The translations under genes and the position numbers were made by a program. DNA of 64,000 bases from Ananas comosus (lineage: Eukaryota; Streptophyta; Magnoliopsida; Poales; Bromeliaceae): positions 5,055,282-5,119,281 of the forward strand of contig NC_033631.1 of assembly GCF_001540865.1 (NCBI RefSeq). The letters run 5' to 3'. Below are positions 54,266 to 64,000 of this stretch, piece after piece (the stretch's first letter is position 1; each line of letters begins with the position of its first letter). Under the pieces are notes generated by a model that worked only from the letters and a program-made list of their open reading frames with translations, searched no databases and was not told where the DNA came from.

Positions 54266-55320
54266 ATATATTTATCATATCTTGAAAAATTTATAAATCC
54301 CTTCGAAATTGACCACTAAGAGTTTATTTCATTAAATTGTCAACTAAATAAACTCATAAATATTATCAATTTCGGAACCCATCAAATTACTCATCTCTAA
54401 TGTTGAAGCCTAGAATTTTTCCAACCTTTTTTATTCAAGTTTGTCGGATGATCTAGTTAGCTTGTTTCCCATCAAAATTCATCCAATTTTTCTAAGATTT
54501 TTTCTTTTCTCTTGAAAAAAAAAAATTAACACTAATTTGAGTAGGGGACGAGAGAAAGAAAATAGGAAAGTAAAATAGGGGAAAAAAAAAGTAAAAGAAA
54601 GAGAGAGGGTGAGAGTGTTGGCTGGCTGAAGGAAGAAGAAAAGGGAATTGGGTGGCCATGTTGCTAAAACCTCCCTAAACTTGCTGAAATTTACAATTTT
54701 AGCCCAATTTTGATCTGATAAGTTTAGTTGAGGCTCTTTAGAGTGTTGTTTTAGGCTCAAATATGATGGTTAGGTTCAACTAAAATTAATCAATTGTAAT
54801 TTACTCTGAATTTTCAGATTAGGACCACTTTTGGTCACTTTAAAGTCCTACCGAGCAAAATTTGTGATGGATTATTGATACACTTTATTTGCATTACTCC
54901 GGTGTCTGAATGACACGAAACTTTAAATCCAAACTTAGTATATTAAAACTGATGACTTACAAAAATTGGACAAATTTTTGCCACTGCTTAATTTTATCCT
55001 AAATATGAACTATTTTTCCCCACCAAGTTAATTTTTTTTTTTTTTCTAAGAAAGTCCTTAATTCACTTCTAACATATCTTTTATCTCTTCAAACTCTTCC
55101 AAATAATATTTTATACTATTTTTTATATTTTGCCAATTTGATCAAAATTTAGTATGCTATATTAAAATTCAGTGTAAAATAGTGACCAAACAATACGGCC
55201 CTGAATAAACTAAGGTTTAGGCACGAGTTGAGGTGACACTTCGTGAGTATGAGGCATCTTTTCAGCTTCATCAACCAAACCTTGGTCCCTATCTCACTTT
55301 TGGATGATGTGGGAGCCAAT
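54266..55320. other. intergenic region
   Basis: AT-rich, with a purine tract near 54550-54615. No gene or element ends seen. Confidence 0.4.
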
Positions 55321-55405
55321 TGTTTTTTTTTTTTTTTGAGATATAGGTAGCACGCTACCTGCTTCGTTTGTTTCATTTAGAAATAAACTTAGCTAGAAAT
55401 GTGAA
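55321..55405 (-). mobile_element. LINE-type 3' end (hairpin plus tail)
   Basis: A T-run (55323-55337) followed by GGTAGCACGCTACC (55346-55359) and CTGCTTCGTTTG, with AAATAAACTTAG. It has the same layout as the LINE end at 25327-25370. No upstream coding part is visible, so it is a severely truncated copy or a SINE using the LINE tail. Confidence 0.6.
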
Positions 55406-56289
55406 TCAACTAGAATTCAAACTTGGGTCTCGGGTACCAACCACCCAACCCTTTGCCACTTGCTTTAGGAACAGTCGGTGAGGGAGCCAATTGTTAGCCC
55501 GCTACTTCGGCTGTTTGGTATGATCCATTAGAGTTTTGGAAAGATATAAATGGTCAGGTGTTTTTTGGGGGTTCAGCTAAGATTGTCACGATTCTTTTTT
55601 CTGTTTAGATTCAAGCTTATCGGGAAAGTAAGATAACAATTTAGACGATGAAAGCTATAAATAATGCGTAGGCGATCGGAGAGGGGACACACAATAAAAA
55701 TACCTTTTTACACAACAATCAACTGTTGAAGCGATTCTGAAGTAATAATATTTTTTCTATTTACTCCAAATGTATAGAATGGTTTGTTTTCCATTTCTAA
55801 CCATGAGTCGAGGTAATTTAAAAGCTCTAGTAGTAGTAGACGAAGTCTTCAATTGTTGCACACCTTCTTGAAGTTTTGTCCATCAGGAGATTTAGAGCGG
55901 AATCTCAGGTCTCTCAAGTTCCTTTGTTCCAACCCCAAAGTCAACCAAATACCATCCATCCAAGTTTTTTTTCTGGCTAAGTGGCCAAATGTAGTGCGTG
56001 TTTTCATTGAGATCGATCAAGTCATAGCAGAACTAGAATATATGAGGGTCCAACCATTGTATTTCCTTGCTTATTAATCAATGGTAGTTTCCTTTTCTAT
56101 TCTATTCGGCAACGGTGAGAAACAATCTAGGAACAAGCTCATAAATTCATACAATTAAAGAATTATATACTTTTTATATATATCAAGGTTCAATGAATAA
56201 ACAACAATTTTCTCATTTTTTGATGTATACAACTCTCACTTTACAAGACAAGAAATTACAAAATCATTACAAGAAATTACAAATTTTGA
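55406..56289. other. spacer downstream of the GT61 gene
   Basis: The right part includes the presumed 3' untranslated region of the GT61 gene (minus strand). No other gene recognised. Confidence 0.45.
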
Positions 56290-57449
56290 CTATCGAAGAG
56301 ACTTCAGAGCTTCTTGCAAGACACCTCTAAACCTTCTAACATCAAGCTTAATATTTTGTTGATTAAGGAAAATAGACCAAAGAGCATTCCATCCTTGTTT
56401 GTGAATTGAAAGCGGATCAGAAAACACAGGATGGTCTCTTGGGTATTGATATATTAGAGAGCTCTCCTCTTCTCTTATCTCATACTCCAGGTATCTTAAC
56501 CCCATATCGGGTGCTGGGTTTCCGAAATCATGCCTACACGCATAACCCAACCTGCCCCATGGGACTATTTGAATCAAAGTTGCGTTGTCCGGTAAAAACA
56601 TCATATTAGCCAACCCCGCCCCATGAACACCCATCATCACATCGCATGAGTTCACAATACGTGCGAATCGTGGCAAATTATGTGTCTCCTCGGGCCCCGC
56701 GAGCACTACTTTATAACCTAGGCCTCGGGCCATCAAAATAACTTCCTTTTTGTTCATAAAGGTTCGTGAACCCTTTCTGAATACTATCAATAGTCTCGGT
56801 CTCCTAGTGCCCTTGCTAACGGAATTTCTACTCAAGGAGTAGCATGTCCTCAAAAGCTCTCGAAACTCGGTCATCGAGTAACCATTTGGAGAAATACTTG
56901 AATTGATACTTAGCTCCTTGTGGCTTATAAGACCCACATGAGCTTTTGGGAAGCAATGGGTGCTCTTTTCGCCATCCAAGTTGATAATTGGGAAACGGGA
57001 GAGCCGCAAGAGCAACGGTTGATACTTCTTGATCCAACGGGAATTGAAGTTGGTCACGAGGAACCGCACATCTCCATTATATTGGCGAGAAGTGATAAAG
57101 AGAGGGATCAAAACATCAGTGAAGTCATGAAAGAAATTGCCTAAGAATCCTCCAGTGGAGAAGATGATGGCAGGGACATCATGGTTTACCACACATTTAG
57201 GAGACTCTTTTGGCTTAATTGGTCCTTTAAGTGTGAGTTCCTTGATTTTCTCCATGATTGGTTGTTCCCATTTTCGTGCGTAGGGTCGGACTTTCCATGT
57301 GTCTTGTGGTGATGTATGTAATTGAAGGTCCCCAGCTAAGATGATTGTGGAAGCACGACCGAGAACCCTAACATCCCCTTCCACAACACAAGTGTCGGAT
57401 CTTCGCTGTGAGAAATCACACAATATATTGCTCTTTGGAAGCACCTCGC
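56290..57449 (-). CDS. GT61 exon 7 (catalytic domain)
   Basis: The whole DUF563/GT61 domain is in this one exon, open from the TTTGCAG acceptor at 57450 to TAG at 56290. It has conserved cysteines at LCDF and DTC, the FHDFTD segment, the FRKGSR basic loop and the GVHGAGLAN box. Length and motifs are complete, so the enzyme should be active if expressed. Confidence 0.95.
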
Positions 57450-60400
57450 CTGCAAATAGTTAGTGGCATGATTCAGTAATATAACTTGTTTTATTGTTAG
57501 AGAGTTCTTTTCTTTTTCTGATAAGATTGAGAAAAGATAAGACTTAATTGCAGTCCGGTGGATTAATTTTCATCTTCATCATGTTTCGATTAATGAGAAC
57601 AAACATGAATCAAACCAAACTGAAGCACATTTTAACGGTTGTAATCTAATATAGTTTTAGCTTGTTGTTTTTGCCCAGACTGAAACTGAACTAATCATTT
57701 TATTACGAAATAGGTCTGTTACTGGGTTAAACCAAACTGAACCGACTACCTAAGAGACCTTACCTAATTAAGCAAACCAAAGTAATAGGCTAATACAAAA
57801 CTCAAGAAAATGTTATGGATAAGTAATTTGAACCTTTCATTGATGAAAATTTTCTTTTTGAAAAGCTCACATGATCAGTTTTCAAATTCTTGAACTTTAA
57901 ACATGGAGTGAACTTCTCAATTTTTTTTTTTTTTTTTTTTTTTTGTGAGCGAGAAAGGTAGTACGCTACCTGCTTCGTTTATTTTTTTAGAAATAAACTT
58001 AGTTGGAAATGTAATTTTTCTCTCTTACATTATTTGGGCAAAGGGGAGGGAAAAAAATAAAATAAAATAAAATAAAATGTTCTCTCACTTTCTATCCACT
58101 GGAGAATAAAATTGATCGACATTATGAACGATGTTCTCTTCTTTTCTCTCCTCGCTTTCCATCTGTACTAGAGAAAATAATTTTCTCTCCTAAACCTTAC
58201 TTGTTCTTTTGAACCTTCAAATATAGGTTTGAAGTGTGCCAAAATCCAAATAAGGGAACAAAATAACCTCCCAAAGAAAAAGAAGAAAAACAGAAGGTAA
58301 CCAAAGAGTTTACTCTACCTCCCACTATGTCATGTGCCTCTTGGTTCCGTTCTACGACATCAACATGGGATTCGAGTTCCACACCTGCTGCAAAAAATGT
58401 GCATAAGTGATGATTTAACTTCAATATTGCTCTATTGTTTTGGTAATATATATTATTTAATACGAATGCACTTACCGATTTCCAATTTGCTCTTCGTATT
58501 TTCTTCTTCGGCATTAGTGCTGCCTAGAAAAACCAAATAACTAACTTTAGAAAAAGGCTACCATGGTTTACGAAACGGAATGCACTTACTATTTTTGTTT
58601 TTTTAACTCATTGTAAAGCACGTGGTGATTTTCTGTAAAGTAGATTAAAGCAATAAGAAATATAATAATAGGCGTGTCTCCGCACAACCATTATTCAAGA
58701 GGGCCTGCGATCAACTAAAAGCAAACTAGTTTAATTGATAGAAAAAGAGGATCGATTTAGCAACTATCTAAACCAAACTATAAAGAGAAAATCTTGGTGC
58801 GATCAAATCTTAATTAGAATCCTCATTGGCATAGACTACTAAATATTCAAGTAGAGAAGTTTGGAAAATTTTTTATTATAAATGGCAGGTTCTATTCGAA
58901 GCTTCTATTAATTCGAAGGTAGAAGTTGAAATTTCAAATAAAAGCATATGCTTCTGACATACGAAATAACTAGAAACACTAATTTACATGCTTTAATATG
59001 CTTTTGTTTGTTGTATGTTGCGTGAAAGCCAAATTAATTAAAACCATATTTAGATTGATATAGTTTAAGAGAAAAAGGGGAAAAAAGAAGTGCACTTCTA
59101 TTTTCAGTTAAGTGTGAAACAGTATATATCATTAGTGACATTGTCCTTTCTATCCGATTTATCTACATAAAATTGTATTTGAAGGAAAAACTTCAAATAT
59201 CTCCCATATGATTTAGCATTTTTTTTTTTTACTTTAGCACTTTCTAGTTTAAAGTATATCAGTTTAATATTCTGTAGTTTTATTTTTCTCTTTTTGTCGG
59301 CAACTTGTTAACTCACCATTAAAACATATAGAAAAGAATTTAGATACCCCCTTGTGGTTTATCGAATATTCATTTTAGTACTCTGTGATTTACCAAATTT
59401 TTACTTTAGTACTTTATGGTTTTAACTTTCTCAGTGATTAACAGAAAATTAATGTACTGATAGTAAAAAGAGAAAAATGAAAACATAAAATACTAAAGTG
59501 ATATACTTTAAAGTGCAAGACGCTAAAGTGAAAAAGCGGTTTAAAGTGAAAAAGCGCTAAATCACTGGATGGTAATTGAAGTTTTTTTTTCTAAAATTTT
59601 TCTAATGTTTAGATAGGCATCAAGATTATGTGATTTATGGCACTATAAATAACAATAATTATTAAAGAAGAAATTTATAGCACAGCTGCATTTTACCAAA
59701 ACAAACAATATAAGTGATGCAACTCATTTTTGGATTAGTGACTTTTGTCAAAACTAACAATTAAAGAGGAAGCTAATTCAGAAAAACTTAAAAATTTTAC
59801 TGCATGCACATGAATTTCACTTGTATTTAAGTTTTCTCAGATTGGGCCCCAAGTATTGAGTGTACGGGTGTGGATGGTTCCGTTTGGTTTGGGTTACAAG
59901 ATAAATGGAAACCAAATAAAAATCAAAGTCAAATGAATGGTGCGAAAACCAAATGAAACAAATTAAACCAAAAATTTCTGTCTGCTCTTAGTTTTGTTTG
60001 TTGATGTGGACATTTGAATTTCCAAAGATAGTTTGCATAGTTTCTTAGTTAATTTTTTTAAATTTTTTTGTTTACCAAGGTAAATTTTAGGATTAACTTG
60101 GCGTATTAAACAATAGCCTTCCGTTTAATATTATGTGTGTATATATATATATACTTGAATATGCATACCTAGCTATAAAAACATATACATGTACATTTAT
60201 ACGTACATAGTACATATATGGAGATGTACTATATGTTTTTTCATTGCATGATGGTTTTTTCAATTTTTCAATTCAAAACCAAACCAAAATTTTTGATTTG
60301 AAAATTTTCAAAATCGAAATCAAACCATCTATAATTAAACCAGAACCAAACCAAACCAAAATTGTTAGTTTGGTTTCGTGGGTTTTTTTATAGCTCCTTG

Positions 60401-63400
60401 CCGGTTCTTGTTTCCATGTATTTTCTTTACCTTAAGCATAACTACGCTAGTTATAAGGATCATAATTAATCTTGAGAAACTTGTTCCTTTTCCAGTATTG
60501 TTGGAGCCTTTTGTAGTTTTCCAAAGTACAAATTTCATGAGATGGAGTGCTGCGGATGGATGATATTGTTGCTTATATACAAATGTGTTTGTTTTGAGAC
60601 CATAAACAAACAATTAATTATAGGTAAAGAAGTTTCTTTTTCTTTTTCCTTTTTTCTTTTTGCTACTGGGTGTTTAGAATAGATGCTTTTTAGTATCCAG
60701 TTGCATTAATTATTTTGCAAGCTAACTAGCAACAACAGATGCTTTTTTTTCTTTTTCTTTTTCGCCATTCGTTGAGGCCTTGCTGCCTCACCCATGTAGC
60801 TTAATTCACTTACTAAATGAATGAAGCGGGTAGCGCGCTACCTTTCTCTCAAAAAAAAACTAGCAACAATAAGAGTAGGAAAGACTATATCTGGCAGAGT
60901 GACAGTACATTAAATTATATAATGTTGCGCAATAACATTTAATCAAATATTTTATGCTCTTTCATATTCTTTAATTATCTTGTAATACTATTAGTAAAGC
61001 CGCTTGATGAGTGAGAAAAGCTTATAGGAAAAACAACAAAAAGTATATATATTTTTTTCATTCGAAGATCTGTATTATCTTTTAATTGGAACAGTCCCTG
61101 ATTGATGGATACATGCTGGGAGTGTAAAAATATAACTTTTCAATGGTTTAAAGGGATAACCTAAGGCATCTTATAATTTCCCATAGTTTTAGTGATATAG
61201 AATATCATTTGATACTATATTATGTGGTCATCAAAAGGTTATATACTAGCAGTAACTAGGTCCGAACATTATTATATCTTGAGGTTATTAGCTTTTCTAT
61301 AACTTAGATAACAAGGATTGTATCTAATGATGAAAACCACAGAGATCGAAGATAATAATGATGCAGGGAATCGAATTTGTAGCTTACACCTACCATTGAT
61401 TCTCATGCTTTCGCTTCCTTTCTCTTCACGGAGGAGAGGCCAGCTTATTAATGTAGCATCTGCAATAAATAAGCATAGAAAATGCAATCTTTTATCTTGT
61501 GAGAAATGTAATATTCTTATAAATGGATAGGACATAAAAAAATTTAAAAAACAAAAACCCAACAATTCAAGTATCAACCTACTTGTGCTTGTGAAATTGT
61601 CCTCGCGTTGCTCCTCGACTGGAGGAGATAAAATATTTCTTTCAAAATTTGCACAAGAAATATAGAACATTTTAGAAACAGCTTAATCTTTCTCTTCTTT
61701 TTTAATAATTACTTGCAGTTGTTATTTTAATCATGGATTATAAGTTGTGAAGTGTTAGCCAAAATTTAGTGGATAAACTTCATAAAGACTATTCATCTAT
61801 ATATATAGATAAGCCGTTACATGCATGCTTAAACTCTAAAAATATCACCATTTTTCAAATACAATTTAGAAGGCCGCAAATGCGATTGATTAAGTTAAAA
61901 AATTAATAATGCTCCACACAATTCAAGATGTTGTTGGAAATGTGAACACAACGGGCTATAACAAACACTCTGTGGAATGCACAAAGCCAACACAAATTTT
62001 ATGATTTTAATGGTAGATGAAAGGAGTTTGTTATTTTAATGGTGAAATCCTGTAGGGATATGGATGAACTAAAATTTGTTAGAAAATTTCTTTTGACGTC
62101 TTGATCAAGATTATTACCTATGATTTAGAAGCTTACTCAATTTAGACCATTCATTTGTATCCCCATTTGATGCATATTTGTGAAGTTTAGTTCACATTGG
62201 CTTCAAATTCCCTAGATCAATTCTAATATCACGGATCATCAATTTAAACAAATAATTTTCGAAAATAGAAATTTGAGGTCCAATTCTTTTGAGCATAACC
62301 TAAATTTACTCCAATAATTACAGTAATAATAAGGTAAACTACCAAAAAAGGTTTTTGAAAAGTGCTTTTTGATTCAAAATCTGATCCAAATCCCCAATTC
62401 TAATAAAGGTAAACTGAAAACTACTCACCCTTTGCATATCTAAGTGATATAAGAAAACTAATTACGAGAACTAACACAAAAGTGTGGAATACCACAAGGG
62501 CCATCATTTTAGGAGGTTTAGCATTGCTGATGATTACTGTAAATTTGAGATAACATAATCATGAGCTTAATTAATTTGAGTCTTATTAATTGTACTTTTA
62601 TTGCACAATAATTAGAAGACTAGTTGATGTGTACTTTGGAATATTGAGCTGTCCCTCGAATTGACCTGCATTAAATTACTATAGTTTAATCCCAAACTTT
62701 TGACTTAACTTTGTTTATTAATACAGATGGATTGCTTCGCTAACGAAACAAGTGGGTTGGAGTATAGTCATGATAGTCACCACCACGAGATGACGAGTGG
62801 ATTTCCTGGACCACGGTCGAGTCATTTTCGATGGTGCAACTCAAAAGATATGTCCAAATTATGCTTATTGGAACCAATTGACCTTAGCTCGATTTCCACA
62901 ATATTGTAGTTAATAGTTAACAATATTATTACAAAAAATAATATTTCATCCATCATTAATCACACTATTTAACTATATGCTGGATTTTAGTCCATCAATA
63001 CGGAGCTTTGGTTTATCATTATGTGAATCATACTTGATCAGTGAAAGATCACTTAAAATCAATGTAACACATCTTGTTACTAGTTTGTATAATCCCTTGC
63101 TAAACAGGTAACAATTTAGCAATTGATTCACGAAAAACTTTCAAATTAACAAATGTAGTTAATGTAATGTAATAAGAGAATCAGTATAAGAAACAAGAAA
63201 AAGAGGAAGACTTATATATATAATGAAATCAATAATTAATCTTCCTGGTGTACATAACTAAAAACTGATATTTTTGTAGTCCAAACTTAATTTGATATCA
63301 TGTGTCTTTATTTTGTTACAATTATCTTTCTAATAATTCTTAAGATAGTGCAAATCAGCCTAAGCAGGTGCAAGAACAAAATATGCAGAATAATCCAATA

Positions 63401-63930
63401 AAGAATAAATATGCTATAACATCTAAAAATGAGTTTATAACTCAAGTTGGAATGTAACATGGTAAATAACCTCACTTGGCTATAATGCAAAAAATTTACT
63501 TACTTCGTTCGTCAACAAAGCTTGTATTTTCTTCAAGTACTTGAATTGTAATATTTGTGTGCAAGTTCACTGACAAAAGAAAAAGGAAATTTAAAAATAG
63601 AAAAAAAAATATGGCCTACAATTTGACGAATTCTATAAGCAATAAGCTTTCTTTCTTCTACCTCATCTAAATAGGATAAAAACATCAAACTGTCATAAGA
63701 GATCACTTACGTATTGACGAAGGATCGAAACTTGGCCTAAGCACAACAAAAAAGAAGAATGAGATGAGCAAACAACAGATGATGAGCGCTGTGGTTCCAA
63801 GCTTGCGAAGCTTCGGTGCCTCGACGCGCCCTTGGGTAGTTTTAGGCAGCTTCATGTTGATATCCTTGTCCTCCTTGCTTCTCCTACAAAGTGCCCCTAA
63901 TGAATGGTGATACAATGTGTAGGAAGCCAT
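56290..63930 (-). CDS. GT61-family glycosyltransferase, seven exons
   Basis: Minus-strand exons are 63930-63711, 63569-63504, 61618-61583, 61459-61394, 58523-58476, 58387-58319 and 57449-56290, giving 554 aa. GT61 enzymes are Golgi type II membrane proteins; in grasses and relatives several add arabinose or xylose to xylan. A basic N-terminus, a membrane anchor (about 44-64) and a variable stalk (66-169) precede the catalytic domain. This has LCDFSQRRSDTC, FSTGGFLGNFFHDFTDV (265-281), FRKGSRTF and MMGVHGAGLANMMFLP (about 440-455), the family signature. Every intron is phase 1 and every junction GT/AG. The start is the first ATG in the exon 1 frame; Met26 is an alternative. Xylan arabinosyl- or xylosyltransferase activity is inferred from family only. 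N-glycosylation sites NIT and NFT lie in the stalk. Confidence 0.87.
57920..58010 (-). mobile_element. LINE-type 3' end in GT61 intron 6
   Basis: A 24-base T run, then GGTAGTACGCTACC (57957-57970), CTGCTTCGTTTA and AGAAATAAACTTAG. It is closely similar to 55321-55405. Confidence 0.62.
58319..58387 (-). CDS. GT61 exon 6 (69 nt stalk exon)
   Basis: TTTTTTGCAG acceptor (a second AG three bases later would drop one codon, a NAGNAG site), GVELESHVDVVERNQEAHDI, donor GGAG|GTAGAG. It joins exon 7 to give GGEVLPKSNILC. Confidence 0.72.
58476..58523 (-). CDS. GT61 exon 5 (48 nt stalk exon)
   Basis: TTTTTCTAG acceptor, STNAEEENTKSKLEI, consensus donor ATCG|GTAAGT. Strong splice sites. Confidence 0.68.
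58590..58632 (-). pseudogene. candidate decayed stalk exon
   Basis: CTACTTTACAG acceptor and donor ATA|GTAAGTGCATTC around 43 nt. The donor shares 12 bases with that of exon 5 (GTAAGTGCATTC), suggesting duplication. At 43 nt it would shift the frame; a miscounted A run inside could account for one base. Confidence 0.35.
59190..59590. repeat. fold-back element in GT61 intron 4
   Basis: ACTTCAAATATCTCCCATATGATTTAGC at the left is imperfectly inverted at the right (GCTAAATCACTGGATGGTAATTGAAGT). Internal ACTTTAGTACT and AAAGTGC phrases recur in both orientations. Confidence 0.55.
60431..60538 (-). pseudogene. possible relic GT61 first exon in intron 4
   Basis: 36 codons from ATG: MKFVLWKTTKGSN, then SFSRLIMILITSVVMLK, followed by a GTAAAG donor. 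A basic tail and a hydrophobic span resemble the GT61 anchor exon. The donor is in phase 0, not phase 1, so it cannot join the existing stalk exons in frame. Confidence 0.3.
60780..60862 (+). mobile_element. LINE-type 3' end, plus strand
   Basis: CTAAATGAATGAAGCGGGTAGCGCGCTACC at 60813-60842, then TTTCTCTC and an A-tail (60851-60859). This is the same hairpin core (GGTAGCGCGCTACC) as the other copies, in the opposite orientation to them. Confidence 0.65.
61394..61459 (-). CDS. GT61 exon 4 (66 nt stalk exon)
   Basis: TTTATTGCAG acceptor, ATLISWPLLREEKGSESMRI, donor AATG|GTAGGT. It is phase-compatible with exons 3 and 5. Confidence 0.6.
61583..61618 (-). CDS. GT61 exon 3 (36 nt stalk exon)
   Basis: CTCCTCCAG acceptor, EEQREDNFTST, donor ACAA|GTAGGT. 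Acidic, with an N-glycosylation site, and fits the phase. Confidence 0.6.
62429..62507 (-). CDS. possible alternative first exon (hydrophobic anchor)
   Basis: From ATG at 62507 (a second ATG follows) it reads MMALVVFHTFVLVLVISFLI then SLRYAKG, ending in phase 1 before GTGAGT. It lies in GT61 intron 2 on the same strand and could splice in frame to exon 3 at 61618, swapping the anchor. It could equally be the signal-peptide exon of an unrelated secreted-peptide gene whose next exon I do not see, or chance. Confidence 0.35.
63504..63569 (-). CDS. GT61 exon 2 (66 nt stalk exon)
   Basis: TCTTTTGTCAG acceptor, 66 nt without stops in the required phase (NLHTNITIQVLEENTSFVDER), donor GAA|GTAAGT. 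Inferred from splice sites and phase; it has no family domain. Confidence 0.68.
63711..63930 (-). CDS. GT61 exon 1 (cytoplasmic tail and membrane anchor)
   Basis: Encodes residues 1-73 plus one base: MASYTLYHHSLGALCRRSK, then PKLRKLGTTALIICC and FFFFVVLRPSF. The donor is ATA-C|GTAAGT. An upstream in-frame TTG exists but no earlier ATG. Confidence 0.88.
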
Positions 63931-64000
63931 CCCTTTTCTTGGCAAGCAAAAAGCTTTTGTGACCGTGTGATATGCAAGTTAGAATCTTCTAAAGGAGCAA

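Noticed and set aside
62727..62909. 60-codon plus-strand frame after an AG acceptor-like site
   Set aside because: No recognised motif, it is opposite to the GT61 gene, and no partner exon was seen.

Overview
This is nuclear DNA from a flowering plant. It is AT-rich, packed with LTR retrotransposons, and carries introns with plant-type splice sites, a chloroplast-targeted TatC gene, a Golgi GT61 glycosyltransferase gene and a scrap of plastid DNA. The repeat style (long-LTR Tekay/Del-like Ty3 elements, Tourist-like and CACTA MITEs), the GT61 gene and the monocot-like plastid rpl32 suggest a monocot, possibly a pineapple-like commelinid. That species guess is an impression, not something the sequence proves.

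Layout. Positions 1-5,028 hold a decayed Ty3/gypsy element (minus strand) with a MITE and a foreign LTR fragment inside it. Positions 5,170-6,290 hold two fold-back elements. Positions 6,390-13,463 hold a truncated Tekay-like element (minus) with a 2.9 kb LTR, gag, protease, RT/RNase H and partial integrase. Positions 13,469-17,829 hold more LTR and gag debris, and 18,050-28,000 holds a gag remnant, MITEs, a solo LTR with a perfect target-site duplication (TSD), a LINE fragment and tandem repeats.

Two host genes are well supported, both on the minus strand. The first is chloroplast TatC (four exons, 29,024-48,611, 351 aa). Its transit-peptide exon lies 16.9 kb from the rest, and splice sites and codon phase agree exactly across that gap. 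Most of this giant intron is transposon: a fold-back element holding a 5.5 kb LTR element that itself holds a 2.3 kb solo LTR; a 3.8 kb solo LTR with a perfect TSD; and two Cassandra-type TRIM insertions carrying 5S rRNA sequence, both with perfect TSDs.

The second gene is a GT61 glycosyltransferase (seven exons, 56,290-63,930, 554 aa). Its stalk is encoded by five mini-exons (66, 36, 66, 48 and 69 nt). All of them are multiples of three and all are bounded by phase-1 introns. Orphan exon-like pieces in its introns suggest alternative or relic first exons.

Between the genes lie an intact rpl32 reading frame in transferred plastid DNA (51,160-51,333) and a second copy of the first Ty3 family (51,379-53,787). 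Six single-N gaps occur, three of them flanked by direct duplications typical of assembly joins; these matter for judging the TatC intron. I found no CRISPR array, operon or convincing tRNA gene. The most unusual signals are the TatC intron, the GT61 stalk exons, and an eight-copy ACCGGT-centred array placed at the same distance from the TATA box in two different LTRs.
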